Virus record (IMG/VR): IMGVR_UViG_3300036719_001086
Coordinates: 1-37,723 of that record
Length of the DNA stretch: 37,723 nucleotides
Direction: 5' to 3' (one strand)
Source of the DNA: a virus
The notes under the pieces were generated by a model. The model was given only the letters and a program-made list of their open reading frames with translations. It did not search any database and was not told where the DNA came from. Position numbers and translations under genes: made by a program. Below, piece by piece: positions 29,556-37,668 of this stretch. Position 1 is the first letter of the stretch. The number at the start of each line of letters is the position of its first letter.

Positions 29556-30494
29556 TTAAGCAGTTTTTGCTGTCAGTTTGCCTTGCTTCTTAGCGTTGCG
29601 GCAAGTGAGATTGCCGTAACACATAATCAAAGCATAACGTGCATCCAAGTCTTCTGGACGAACAAACTCTGTTTGCTGGAACCACTTACCTGAGTGACCG
29701 ACAAGTGTGAGATACTTGCTGTTGATGAAGAACATTACACCAGCGGTGCAACTTGCATCAAACACTACAGGTGCAGCCTTGAACAGAAGGTTCTGGAAAC
29801 CAGCATCTGCTGTCTTAGCGTCTGTGTAGCGCAACTGTGGTTGCAACAAAGCCTCATACTTTTCAAACAATGTTTGAGTTGTGAGAACCATGTCTGGGTG
29901 GTCGTTACCAACAGAAACCGTGTTGTATGCGGTTGCCATTTGAGCAAGAGTCAAAGCAGTTGCTGTGTTCTCCTCATATGAACGCCAGTACTCGTTACCA
30001 GAAGTTGCACGGTTGATGTTACCGACAGTTCCTGAAGCCTCAATGATGTTGCCGAGACCGTTCCAGTCCTTGCCGCTGTTGCCAGTTCCGTCTGCGTAGA
30101 ACATGTCGTTGAAACCTTCACGCATTGACTCCTCAGCCTGCATGATTTTGGCTTCCAACAAGTTAATAATTTCTTGTTCGCCGTTGTTCTTCGCTTCTTC
30201 AATACCGCTGATTGCGATTGATGCAGCGTACTGCTTCCAATCGTATTCTGCTGCAGTGATACCAGTTTGTGCTGTTAGTGAAATTGAATCGTATCCACTG
30301 TATGAAGCAACCGTAGTGTTTTGACCATAAATCAATGGCTCAACAATTTTGGTTCCACCATTGAGCATACGGATACGCCCCTTGGTCATCAGGTGATTAG
30401 TGAGAACACGGTCCGAGAACACGTTATCTGTTAATTGGTCACGATAGTTAGCGAGCGTTGTACTTAGCAACGCATCAAAGTTTACATTAGACAT
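29556..30494 (-). CDS. Major capsid protein, 312 aa
   Basis: ATG 30494 follows AAAGGA. The protein opens MSNVNFDALLSTTLANYRDQ and has an internal helix (NGEQEIINLLEAKIMQAEES), consistent with an HK97-like spine. It has many phage-capsid-style phrases (MFYADGTGNSGKDWNGLGNI, VSVGNDHPDMVLTTQTLFEK, AGVMFFINSKYLTLVGHSGK) and a basic C-terminus. Length and order (scaffold, capsid, decoration) agree. Similarity to a known phage subfamily is not asserted. Confidence 0.85.
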   Translation of the reverse strand: MSNVNFDALLSTTLANYRDQLTDNVFSDRVLTNHLMTKGRIRMLNGGTKIVEPLIYGQNTTVASYSGYDSISLTAQTGITAAEYDWKQYAASIAISGIEEAKNNGEQEIINLLEAKIMQAEESMREGFNDMFYADGTGNSGKDWNGLGNIIEASGTVGNINRATSGNEYWRSYEENTATALTLAQMATAYNTVSVGNDHPDMVLTTQTLFEKYEALLQPQLRYTDAKTADAGFQNLLFKAAPVVFDASCTAGVMFFINSKYLTLVGHSGKWFQQTEFVRPEDLDARYALIMCYGNLTCRNAKKQGKLTAKTA

Positions 30495-30526
30495 TATAAT
30501 CCTTTATAATAGTAGTTGTTAAATGG

Positions 30527-31303
30527 TTAATTTGCACCCATTTGAAGTTTAGCGGCAGCCCAAGCCTCGGAAACTGATTTAATTGGGGCAGCCTTTTCTG
30601 TCGTAGTAGAACTAGTAGCCGAAGAACCCCCCGACACCACACTAGCAGCACGTTTCGCTTCAAGCACACCATTATCGGTTTGCTTCAAACGTTCCTTCGC
30701 TGCTGTTTCTATTTTGGACTGTGCCACAATTTTATCAAAAGCCAATTGCTTATACACGCCTTCTAAATCGGTTGTGTTCATACGCAAAGCGTTTGACACA
30801 ACTTCTTTTACATCAAAATCACTATACTTGGTTTGCAAACCAGCAATTTCTTTTTCAATCTGTTGCTGATTCTGAAATTCCTCAAAAGATGCTACACGTT
30901 TATCAAGTTCACGAATCTTACGTTCCTCTGGGGTTAAAGATTCTTCATCTATCGGGTCAACCTGTGGTGTGTTTTGCACATTGTAATGTTGAGACAATAA
31001 ACTGAGTGTCGCTGCTGGGTTATTCTCTAAAGCGGCTTGAAGTGTTGAAGCAAATTCTATTTTTTCACGTTGCTGAGACAATTCTTGCGTTTTCCGAGTA
31101 TAATCGGCTTGACGTTGATAACCTGCAATAGCCTCACTAAGAGGGACTTGCAATTCCTCTCCATCCAACTTAACTGGAACTCTATGATTAGAGTATTCCT
31201 GCACGTTCAATGTAGGTGTATCGGGTGTTTCTGTGATTACACTATCAGATGTGGGTGACCCTTCAACTGGTTCCGCTGACTGTGTTGCGATTTCGTCGCT
31301 CAT
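30527..31303 (-). CDS. Capsid scaffold protein, 258 aa
   Basis: The start at ATG 31303 has GGAGAAAT upstream; a longer frame begins at 31408 but lacks a ribosome site and reads through the hairpins. The product is acidic and helical (EIATQSAEPVEGSPTSDSVI, then a coiled middle with NQQQIEKEIAGLQTKYSDFD). It ends with an amphipathic segment, KSVSEAWAAAKLQMGAN, like the C-terminal capsid-binding helix of scaffold proteins. Its place upstream of the capsid gene fits. Confidence 0.75.
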   Translation of the reverse strand: MSDEIATQSAEPVEGSPTSDSVITETPDTPTLNVQEYSNHRVPVKLDGEELQVPLSEAIAGYQRQADYTRKTQELSQQREKIEFASTLQAALENNPAATLSLLSQHYNVQNTPQVDPIDEESLTPEERKIRELDKRVASFEEFQNQQQIEKEIAGLQTKYSDFDVKEVVSNALRMNTTDLEGVYKQLAFDKIVAQSKIETAAKERLKQTDNGVLEAKRAASVVSGGSSATSSTTTEKAAPIKSVSEAWAAAKLQMGAN

Positions 31304-31359
31304 ATTTCTCCTAGAATCCGTAATGGTTGTTCTAATACTATAATGGGCGTTCCCTAGAC

Positions 31360-31409
31360 GGGGGGTATGGTGGATACCCCCCGCTGGGTTAGATGCGTTA
31401 AAACGCATC
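31360..31409 (-). terminator. Pair of hairpins between portal and scaffold genes
   Basis: GGGGGGTAT-GGTGG-ATACCCCCC (31360-31382, 9-bp stem) and GATGCG-TTAAAA-CGCATC within 31392-31409 (6-8 bp). They lie in the 123-base gap after the portal stop (31427 end). Neither is followed by a T run on the minus strand, so they may be processing sites or attenuators. A TAGGGAAC motif on the minus strand at 31349-31356 and a TATAGT follow, which might be a capsid-gene promoter. Confidence 0.45.
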
Positions 31410-31426
31410 CTAGAGTGTCTGGTGAC

Positions 31427-33160
31427 CTATTGTGGCGGTAAAGGTTGTTGTTGTCCTGCTTGTTCTTGAGCAGCCAACATTGCTTGAACTTCAGGACTGG
31501 CGGGTGACGCACCCGCAGCACCCGCAGGACCAGCAGGCATACCTTGTTGTTGTGGTGCAGCATTAATAAACTCATCAGGGTTTTTTACACCAAAACCCAT
31601 CTGCAACACATAGGCGGCAAGTTTACCCATGTCAACAATACCTGCACCCGCAAACGGTGCAAGTGCATCAACCATCTGTAATGCCATTTGACGGCGGAAC
31701 GACTCATTCGCTGGCTGCGTTGAACCTGCAGCAACTTCAAAATCAAAGTCACCTTGCAAATAGTCACGGTCAAAGTTAACCCAAATAGGTTCCCCGTCTT
31801 TGCCCATAACACGTGCCACTTGTTCACCAATCATATACTGTTGCGCTAACTGCACCATACGACGACCAATTTCGGCAATAGCCTGCTCAACAGTAGCCAA
31901 CTTATCTGAAGTTCTGGCATTGGCTGCATCTTGCATCAACGATGTTTCGGTTGCAGTGCGGCGAATCTCTGATACGCCGCCACGTTGAAACTCTGTTACC
32001 CCAGAAATACGGTCAATGTCACCAACAATCAAATTAGTTTGATTATAAAACTCTGGTGGGTTAATAACCGCTGGGAAAGCAGAGACAACACCGCCCAAAC
32101 TTTCATCCGAAATAACAGGAACCATAACGTTGTCTTGGTCTGACTCTAAAGCGGTGCGACCCAACTGGTCAAACGCATTTTCTTTATACAAATATTTGCG
32201 TGCAAACTTTTTGCGATGATTCATCATCTGCGAACGTGTTTCGTTCAATTCTTTTTGCAACGGTTCAATAGATTCCAAATCACCCATTGGATAGAAATGG
32301 TCAGGGATATCATAATTGCGCAACATCACAAATGGTTGCCCAAACGCATACGGCATTTTTATTGGCTTAACTAAAAAGTTTTCGCCTTGTTCAGAAAAAA
32401 TGCTCATCGTGTTATTGGCTACATCATAATATTCCCAAATTTCTGCATACCCAGCGTTTTTGTCATGAATTTTTTTGCGTGAAGGGTCATCAGCATAACG
32501 GCTAACAGCCATAACTTTAACTTGGTCACGAGCAACTTTATTGTAACGTTTATCTTGTTTTACGTCATTAATTGGTCGGCGTATACGTTGCGCAATCCAA
32601 CGAATATCGTGCATACTGGTAGCATCTGGGTCAACAAAAATATCATTAGGAGAAACCCGTTCGGCGAACGGGCTATCTTCTAAAATTATGCTAGTAGGTG
32701 TTGACTCGCCACCAGGAATAGGGTCGGAAACTTCTGTGTCGCCACCTTGAGTGTCTTCTTCCTCAACAAAACGATAACCAACCTTCATCCAACCATGCCC
32801 AACTGTTAACATGTCTTTTACGGCACGACGAAAATGTGAACGAACATCACGATGTTTCCACCAATAATTCACCACCGCTTCAGCAATAACCGCCTGTCCA
32901 GCATTGTCTGGATTAACAGCATTGACAGAAATCTTCGGATAGTTAACCGAAATACTTGGCGAAATAACGTTAATTGTAGAAAACGAAATGTTAACCAACA
33001 TGCGGTCTTCTGTTTTATAGTCATCAAAGTGGCGACCTTTATACATGTCAACCATTCGTCGCCAAGTGCCATCATACCCGTCATCTTTACGCCACTTGCG
33101 GCTAGATTCAATACGTTGTTTAGACTGCGCCAAATAGTCTGCCATGTTTTTCTTAACCAT
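31427..33160 (-). CDS. Portal protein, 577 aa
   Basis: The N-terminal region (MADYLAQSKQRIESSRKWRK, WRRMVDMYKGRHF), then VNISFSTINVISPSISVNYP and YWWKHRDVRSHFRRAVKDML with GHGWMKVGYRF, follows the pattern of podovirus portals. The middle has FGQPFVMLRNYDIPDHFYPM then GDLESIEPLQKELNETRSQM, and near the end is a Pro/Gln/Gly-rich tail (QQQGMPAGPAGAAGASPASP). It forms the dodecameric DNA gate. The start overlaps the preceding stop (TAATG at 33160). The Pro/Ala-rich end may be a barrel or flexible tail. Confidence 0.82.
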   Translation of the reverse strand: MVKKNMADYLAQSKQRIESSRKWRKDDGYDGTWRRMVDMYKGRHFDDYKTEDRMLVNISFSTINVISPSISVNYPKISVNAVNPDNAGQAVIAEAVVNYWWKHRDVRSHFRRAVKDMLTVGHGWMKVGYRFVEEEDTQGGDTEVSDPIPGGESTPTSIILEDSPFAERVSPNDIFVDPDATSMHDIRWIAQRIRRPINDVKQDKRYNKVARDQVKVMAVSRYADDPSRKKIHDKNAGYAEIWEYYDVANNTMSIFSEQGENFLVKPIKMPYAFGQPFVMLRNYDIPDHFYPMGDLESIEPLQKELNETRSQMMNHRKKFARKYLYKENAFDQLGRTALESDQDNVMVPVISDESLGGVVSAFPAVINPPEFYNQTNLIVGDIDRISGVTEFQRGGVSEIRRTATETSLMQDAANARTSDKLATVEQAIAEIGRRMVQLAQQYMIGEQVARVMGKDGEPIWVNFDRDYLQGDFDFEVAAGSTQPANESFRRQMALQMVDALAPFAGAGIVDMGKLAAYVLQMGFGVKNPDEFINAAPQQQGMPAGPAGAAGASPASPEVQAMLAAQEQAGQQQPLPPQ

Positions 33161-33357
33161 TATACATCCTTACCTTTGTGCCAACCAATATGTTCATCTA
33201 ACTTTGTGCCTACAGTATCAACCTTATCAGCAACCTGTTGCAACAAATCCCTAGACTCGGCATGTTGACTAGTGTTTTCTGAACGTAACTTGTTTAAAAT
33301 AACCACCATTGGACCTGTTATAACCGCAACCAAAATAGGTACAAGGATGGCTTCCAT
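33160..33357 (-). CDS. DUF2746-like small membrane protein, 65 aa
   Basis: One N-terminal membrane segment (MEAILVPILVAVITGPMVVI) is followed by NKLRSENTSQHAESRDLLQQ and a short coiled region. It ends in VGTKLDEHIGWHKGKDV. The final KLD-x-HIGWH phrase and the order of elements match what I recall of DUF2746 proteins in actinobacteriophages. The position between terminase and portal is unusual for a holin, but it could assist lysis or DNA entry. It is the best, though modest, hint of an actinobacterial host. Confidence 0.6.
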   Translation of the reverse strand: MEAILVPILVAVITGPMVVILNKLRSENTSQHAESRDLLQQVADKVDTVGTKLDEHIGWHKGKDV

Positions 33358-33358
33358 A

Positions 33359-33583
33359 TTACATCCAATTAGTTACAGGTTCAGCCTGAACTCCGTTAAT
33401 AGCGGCATCCGACATAATTTGGCGTTGCTTTTCGGCAATGGTATCCCCATGAAAGTTGTCTTTGCCGTAAGTAAACCCTAAACGAACACTTTTTATGTGA
33501 CAGCCGAAACAAATTGCACCACGATGGGGCAATTCTTCATCATAAAACTGTCTAGAACATTCTTCGCAAGTAAAATTTGTCAT
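33359..33583 (-). CDS. Small zinc-ribbon protein, 74 aa
   Basis: C6-x2-C9 (TCEECSRQF) and C25-x2-C28 (AICFGCH) form a typical zinc ribbon at the N-terminus. A helical acidic C-terminus follows (TIAEKQRQIMSDAAINGVQA). The start at ATG 33583 lies 16 bases after GGAAC. The gene sits directly downstream of the large terminase and may help packaging; the function is unknown. Confidence 0.65.
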   Translation of the reverse strand: MTNFTCEECSRQFYDEELPHRGAICFGCHIKSVRLGFTYGKDNFHGDTIAEKQRQIMSDAAINGVQAEPVTNWM

Positions 33584-33608
33584 CTAATAACACTTTCCTG
33601 TTCCCAAA

Positions 33609-35210
33609 CTAACGAAAAGGAGTCTGACTGCGCACATTATGTGCGCCAATAGGTGTTTTTTCTGCTTTCCGACCACCAAAAATATGTTTTTCCCACCACA
33701 ACAAACTATTTGCGGGCGGTTTATCAGCAGGACGATACTCCGATAACCAAACATACTTCAACATTTGATTAGCAATAGCCAAAGAAATAACACGGTCATC
33801 ATGCGGACTACCAGACATTTTACCATTTTCTTTACGAACAAAAGTGCGTAACTCCGCAATAGTTAAACGGTCATAAATTTGAATAGTGTCAGTACGCATA
33901 GCAGCAGACAATTCATCAATAGCCAAAGGTTTAGTAGTAGCCGTAGTACGCCAACCCAAAATGTCTGTAGCCTCAGGGCGAACATGTGCTAAACGGCGTT
34001 GTTTATAAAGATTTTTATAACCATGTTTTTGGGCAGCCTTAAGAGTAGTTAAACCATGATTATTGTTTTCAATACCCAATAACGCAGTGTTATACCACCA
34101 ACCTATTTCTGCTAACATTTCACCAAACAAATCAGGTTCAATACGACCATGCCAAGTAGCGACAACTACACCACTTTTAGCCTCTATAATGTGTGCGGAA
34201 CTATAGTCACCATAAGATAAACCTTCAGAAACGTCAGCGCCAATTACGTAAACAGATTCTTTTTGTGGGAAAGCCCAAATATGCAACTCTCCATTTTCCG
34301 AATAACGGAACTCTCCATTCCCATCCGAATACAAATGATAATAACCACGACTAGGTTCTACAAGAGACATGTCATCTAACATTTGAATATCAAAAACGGG
34401 ATTACCTGATTTGATAAATGCTTCTTCGGGAAATGTCGGGTATTCTTGGTGTAGTTGCCAAGGGTGCATGTTAGCCGCTTTGGCATCATACCAGTCTTGG
34501 TTGCGTTCGCCGTCAGCAGACCAAGGGAAAAAGATGCCTTTAAACTTGTTGGCGTTGGTTTGTGAACCAACCCACAACTCGTGATAAAAATTGCCTGAAC
34601 CATTAGCGGTAGACAAACCAATCACACGACCACCAACGTCCGTAACAGGTTCAATAGAAGCCCACGCTTCCTCAGCATTAGGTAAGAACGCCCATTCGTC
34701 TACAATTACCAAATACACCGACTCACCACGAGCAGGGTCATTGCTGGACGGCAAAGATTCAATAGCGGATTCGTTGTCAAATACCATTTTTAATTGGTGT
34801 TCGGTAATTTGTTGCGGACCACGCAACTTAAACCATTGAGGCAAAAATCGGTAACCATACTTAGCCTTAGATAATAACTTTACAGACTCACGTTCAGTAC
34901 GGCTTAACATTACAATAAAACGGTCAGAAAAAAAGTATGCTAACCAAAAACTATAGGCGGCAGCCAACGTACTAAACCCAATCTGGCGAGCCTTAAGGAC
35001 GATACTGTAACGTTCACTCATCCAAGTTTTAACAGTTTCTGTTTGCGCTAGACGCAACTTAAACAAAATACGTCCCTTTTGAGGATGTTTTACAAACCAA
35101 TATTTTTCACAAAAATAAGAAAATGCAACCAACTGTTCATCTACACTAGCGTTTTCAGGTCCACGACATTTACGAAATTCTGCTTCGTTTAAAAGTTCAT
35201 TTAATTCCAT
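33609..35210 (-). CDS. terL: Terminase large subunit, 533 aa
   Basis: Walker A-like KARQIGFST (73-81), Walker B YLVIVDE (166-172), then the RNase H-like nuclease motifs VIGADVSEG (D326), GIENNNHG (E381) and HDDRVISL (D471-D472). The two-domain ATPase-nuclease layout and length are normal for large terminases. It pumps DNA into the prohead and cuts it. The gene starts at 35210, sharing a base with the stop of the lysozyme-like gene, so lysis and packaging genes are coupled. Confidence 0.92.
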   Translation of the reverse strand: MELNELLNEAEFRKCRGPENASVDEQLVAFSYFCEKYWFVKHPQKGRILFKLRLAQTETVKTWMSERYSIVLKARQIGFSTLAAAYSFWLAYFFSDRFIVMLSRTERESVKLLSKAKYGYRFLPQWFKLRGPQQITEHQLKMVFDNESAIESLPSSNDPARGESVYLVIVDEWAFLPNAEEAWASIEPVTDVGGRVIGLSTANGSGNFYHELWVGSQTNANKFKGIFFPWSADGERNQDWYDAKAANMHPWQLHQEYPTFPEEAFIKSGNPVFDIQMLDDMSLVEPSRGYYHLYSDGNGEFRYSENGELHIWAFPQKESVYVIGADVSEGLSYGDYSSAHIIEAKSGVVVATWHGRIEPDLFGEMLAEIGWWYNTALLGIENNNHGLTTLKAAQKHGYKNLYKQRRLAHVRPEATDILGWRTTATTKPLAIDELSAAMRTDTIQIYDRLTIAELRTFVRKENGKMSGSPHDDRVISLAIANQMLKYVWLSEYRPADKPPANSLLWWEKHIFGGRKAEKTPIGAHNVRSQTPFR

Positions 35211-35629
35211 TATTTACCCCAAGGCTGCCAACCATTGCCGTTACGTTCCTCAGAGTACTCAAAAATAGCCAAACCAGCCTGTAAATTTATTTTAGGATTT
35301 AACAACTCTTTACACGAACTTAAAACACCTTGAGATTGCAACCATCCACTAGGATTATATTTATTAGGCAAACACCAAAATTGATTAATTTGCAACAACC
35401 CACCAGAACCACCATTTGGGTCAGAAGAATTAAACACCTTGGGAAAACAACGTGACTCACGCCACATAATATAATCTAATTTAGATAAATCAGACCTAGA
35501 CCAACCCACATCCAAAGCATCATCCAACCAATGCCCACATTTACCAACCAACTCCTTAGACACAGCATGGACATGACTGATTGGCATAATTAGACATGCA
35601 ACAATAATGGATATAAACCATTTACGCAT
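35210..35629 (-). CDS. Secreted lysozyme/transglycosylase-like enzyme, 139 aa
   Basis: A Sec-type signal peptide is visible (MRKWFISIIVACLIMPISHV, cleavage probably after HA at 22). The mature part has the SLT-like signature YIMWRESRCFP with E58 as catalytic acid, then SDPNGGSGGLLQIN (69-82), and four Cys residues (C31, C61, C86, and one in SSCKEL) that could form disulphides outside the membrane. It probably cleaves peptidoglycan glycan. As a secreted enzyme it may act in lysis without a holin or, if packaged, at entry. Confidence 0.75.
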   Translation of the reverse strand: MRKWFISIIVACLIMPISHVHAVSKELVGKCGHWLDDALDVGWSRSDLSKLDYIMWRESRCFPKVFNSSDPNGGSGGLLQINQFWCLPNKYNPSGWLQSQGVLSSCKELLNPKINLQAGLAIFEYSEERNGNGWQPWGK

Positions 35630-35658
35630 AACACCATCCTAACAGATTGTTATTTAGA

Positions 35659-36192
35659 TTATTGCAAAAATTCTTTCACAGCCACAGGAACATTATCCCC
35701 AGCCACATAACGGATATGCCAAGGTTCAGACTGAACTTCGTGGCTAAACCCAAACTTGTCTTCGTTGTTTAACAGCCATTCTAATATTTTACTACTAGCA
35801 TTAGCAACATCAACAGCCAACCCCAACATGTGACGGCTACAAGTCTTAGGGTCATCATTCGGTGCAGCCAAAGGCGCAAAACCACGTTTCAACCACCACT
35901 TACGACCATTCCAAGTTCTACTGGTAGAATTAGCAACAGGTTCTTTTCTATAACGTTGCAAAAACGCTGTCTTCTGCTGTTCAATGCTACGAAACTGGTC
36001 ACCCAAACTAGTAGGTTTTAATATAATGCCGTCCGCAGCAGCGGCGGCAACCATTGCATCCCACGCATCAGCAGCACACAACTCCATTTTCCCACCACCA
36101 GAACATTTACGCAAAACATCATTAGTGATTTCGCTAGGTTTTTTGCCTTTGATGTGGCTACAAAACTTTATAGCAACAACAGGATATTTCAT
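35659..36192 (-). CDS. M15-type peptidase (endolysin), 177 aa
   Basis: The motifs SRHMLGLAVDV (119-129, with H121 and D128) and EPWHIRY (156-162, with E156 and H159) form the zinc and catalytic site of M15 D-Ala-D-Ala peptidases (VanY, phage L-alanyl-D-Glu type). The upstream FRSIEQQ (67-73) is the usual substrate-site region. No signal peptide is present, so export likely depends on the holin encoded just before it. An N-terminal Cys/Lys-rich segment (residues 1-40) is unlike the M15 core. Confidence 0.8.
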   Translation of the reverse strand: MKYPVVAIKFCSHIKGKKPSEITNDVLRKCSGGGKMELCAADAWDAMVAAAAADGIILKPTSLGDQFRSIEQQKTAFLQRYRKEPVANSTSRTWNGRKWWLKRGFAPLAAPNDDPKTCSRHMLGLAVDVANASSKILEWLLNNEDKFGFSHEVQSEPWHIRYVAGDNVPVAVKEFLQ

Positions 36193-36197
36193 AATGA

Positions 36198-36389
36198 TTA
36201 TGGTTTGCGACCAAACGCCTTATCGTTCGGATTAGCCCAACGCATAAGCGGCGGCAAAGCAGCCGCCAACAACGCCTTAAGAACATCTGACGGGTCATAG
36301 TTGCCTGTAGCAACGACAGCAAGAACTGCTGCCAGACAACTACGCAAATATGATTGGAACATCGCTTTTTGTTGTTTACTGATTTTCAT
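36198..36389 (-). CDS. Holin-like membrane protein, 63 aa
   Basis: ATG 36389 follows AGGAGAAAACA. The protein has a positive start (MKISKQQKAMFQSYLRS) and a membrane helix (CLAAVLAVVATG). A short loop (NYDPSD), a second hydrophobic stretch (VLKALLAAALPPLMRW) and an ending ANPNDKAFGRKP match the C-terminal (D/N)P.D.AFG pattern of many phage holins. It overlaps the preceding gene by 14 bases and precedes the M15 peptidase by 5 bases, as expected for a lysis cassette. Confidence 0.75.
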   Translation of the reverse strand: MKISKQQKAMFQSYLRSCLAAVLAVVATGNYDPSDVLKALLAAALPPLMRWANPNDKAFGRKP

Positions 36390-36741
36390 TGTTTTCTCCT
36401 AGTAGTTCTATCCACACTCGGTTCGGTTCAAACCATGCGTACTTTTTGCCTTCAACAACTGGCATCGGTGTTGGTGGCTGCCAATCAAAGTTGTCATCTA
36501 AAGTCCATGAGCCGTATGGTTGTGGGCAGATGAACACATCGTTTACTGGGTCGTAGGTGTAGCCGATTCCTGCGTACTGTTTGCGTATGTTGCCGTTGTA
36601 ACTTGTGCGTACACAAGTTTGGTTACGGAATGTGCTGTAGAACTCTTCAGGTGTTTTGCCGTCAATGAGTTCTGTTTCGTGTACGCCAACTATCACCTCG
36701 GTGACTCGGTTGTTTGTGTCTAGAAATGCGTAATGTGCCAT
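36376..36741 (-). CDS. Tail-associated conserved phage protein, 121 aa
   Basis: The start MAHYAFLDTNNRVTEVIVGV and the blocks GIGYTYDPVNDVFICPQPYG, SWTLDDNFDWQPPTPMP and KKYAWFEPNRVWIEL are the style of a widespread phage protein family (MAHFA.LD.NN.V...; GYTYD...DAF..PKP; W.PP.P). That family is often encoded beside tail fibres in aquatic phages. Role: probably tail collar or fibre-associated. It precedes the holin gene and overlaps it by 14 bases. Confidence 0.7.
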   Translation of the reverse strand: MAHYAFLDTNNRVTEVIVGVHETELIDGKTPEEFYSTFRNQTCVRTSYNGNIRKQYAGIGYTYDPVNDVFICPQPYGSWTLDDNFDWQPPTPMPVVEGKKYAWFEPNRVWIELLGENNENQ

Positions 36742-36756
36742 ATGTATTCTCCTATT

Positions 36757-37668
36757 CTATGCCCATGACACATTGCCTGTGCCTGCGGTAATCGTTGTAA
36801 CTTTGTTGCTTCCACTTGTTGAGGTACTGGCTGTTAAGCCTGCACCAATGGTGATTGTAAAATTGCTTGAGTAACGCAAAATGACAACACCCGAACCACC
36901 TGCGCCACCGTTACCTGCTACAGCCCCGCCTGATGTTTGACCCGCACCACCGCCACCGCCACCAGTATTTTCCGTACCCGCAACACCATTACCAGTAGTC
37001 GCACCAGCACCACCGCCACCAGCACCACCAGCACCAGGACTACCGTAAGTGTCGTTTGTTCCACCACCACCACCACCAGCATAAGTAACTGATGAACCTG
37101 TGATACTCGTTGCTACACCAGCGCCACCGTTTCTAGTTGAGGTTCCAGCAGCACCAACCGCACCTGCACCACCACCGCCACCTGAACCACCTAGTCCTGT
37201 ATATCCATTTGAGTTACCGTTCCCACCCGCATAACCTTGATTTGTTGTTCCTGTTCCTGGACTAAACGAGTCACGACCTGCGCCACCACCTGAACCGCCG
37301 TTTGTTCCAGCGCCACCGCCAGTTCCGCCACGACCGCCACCAGTTGATGTGATTGTTGAAAATACTGAATCGCTACCACTAGCGGCAGCCGCACCAATTC
37401 CGCCTGCCCCACCTGCACCGACAGTCACCGTATAACTAGTAGCAGCGAAAAGTGTTAATGCTGACTCTAAACTTCCACCGCCACCTGTCGCTGTGACAGT
37501 TGAACGCATACCACCCGCACCACCACCACCTGCGGCGTTAAAGCCGCCACCGCCACCGCCTGCGACCACAAGAAAATCAACAACAACAGGCAAACTGTAT
37601 GTTGCTGCAGGGATAGACACATGACTAGAAACATACCCACGGTCACGAACACGACTATTCCTAGACAT
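36757..37668 (-). CDS. Glycine-rich tail protein, 303 aa
   Basis: Starts at ATG 37668, overlapping the preceding TGA (TGATG). After MSRNSRVRDRGYVSSHVSIP comes DFLVVAGGGGGG. Most of the rest is Gly-Gly-(S/T/A) repeats with blocks TGGGGSLE, GAGGAGG and YTVTVGAGGAGG, typical of glycine-rich fibre-tip domains with polyglycine type II helices. The C-terminus is TIGAGLTASTSTSGSNKVTT then TAGTGNVSWA. It is a longer paralogue of the 91-residue protein spanning the window ends. Repeat-rich coding (GGC/GGT) may be prone to copy-number change. Confidence 0.72.
   Translation of the reverse strand: MSRNSRVRDRGYVSSHVSIPAATYSLPVVVDFLVVAGGGGGGFNAAGGGGAGGMRSTVTATGGGGSLESALTLFAATSYTVTVGAGGAGGIGAAAASGSDSVFSTITSTGGGRGGTGGGAGTNGGSGGGAGRDSFSPGTGTTNQGYAGGNGNSNGYTGLGGSGGGGGAGAVGAAGTSTRNGGAGVATSITGSSVTYAGGGGGGTNDTYGSPGAGGAGGGGAGATTGNGVAGTENTGGGGGGAGQTSGGAVAGNGGAGGSGVVILRYSSNFTITIGAGLTASTSTSGSNKVTTITAGTGNVSWA

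Noticed and set aside
31304-31408. N-terminal extension of the scaffold protein
   Set aside because: It would read through hairpin sequences and has no ribosome site, while ATG 31303 has a strong one.
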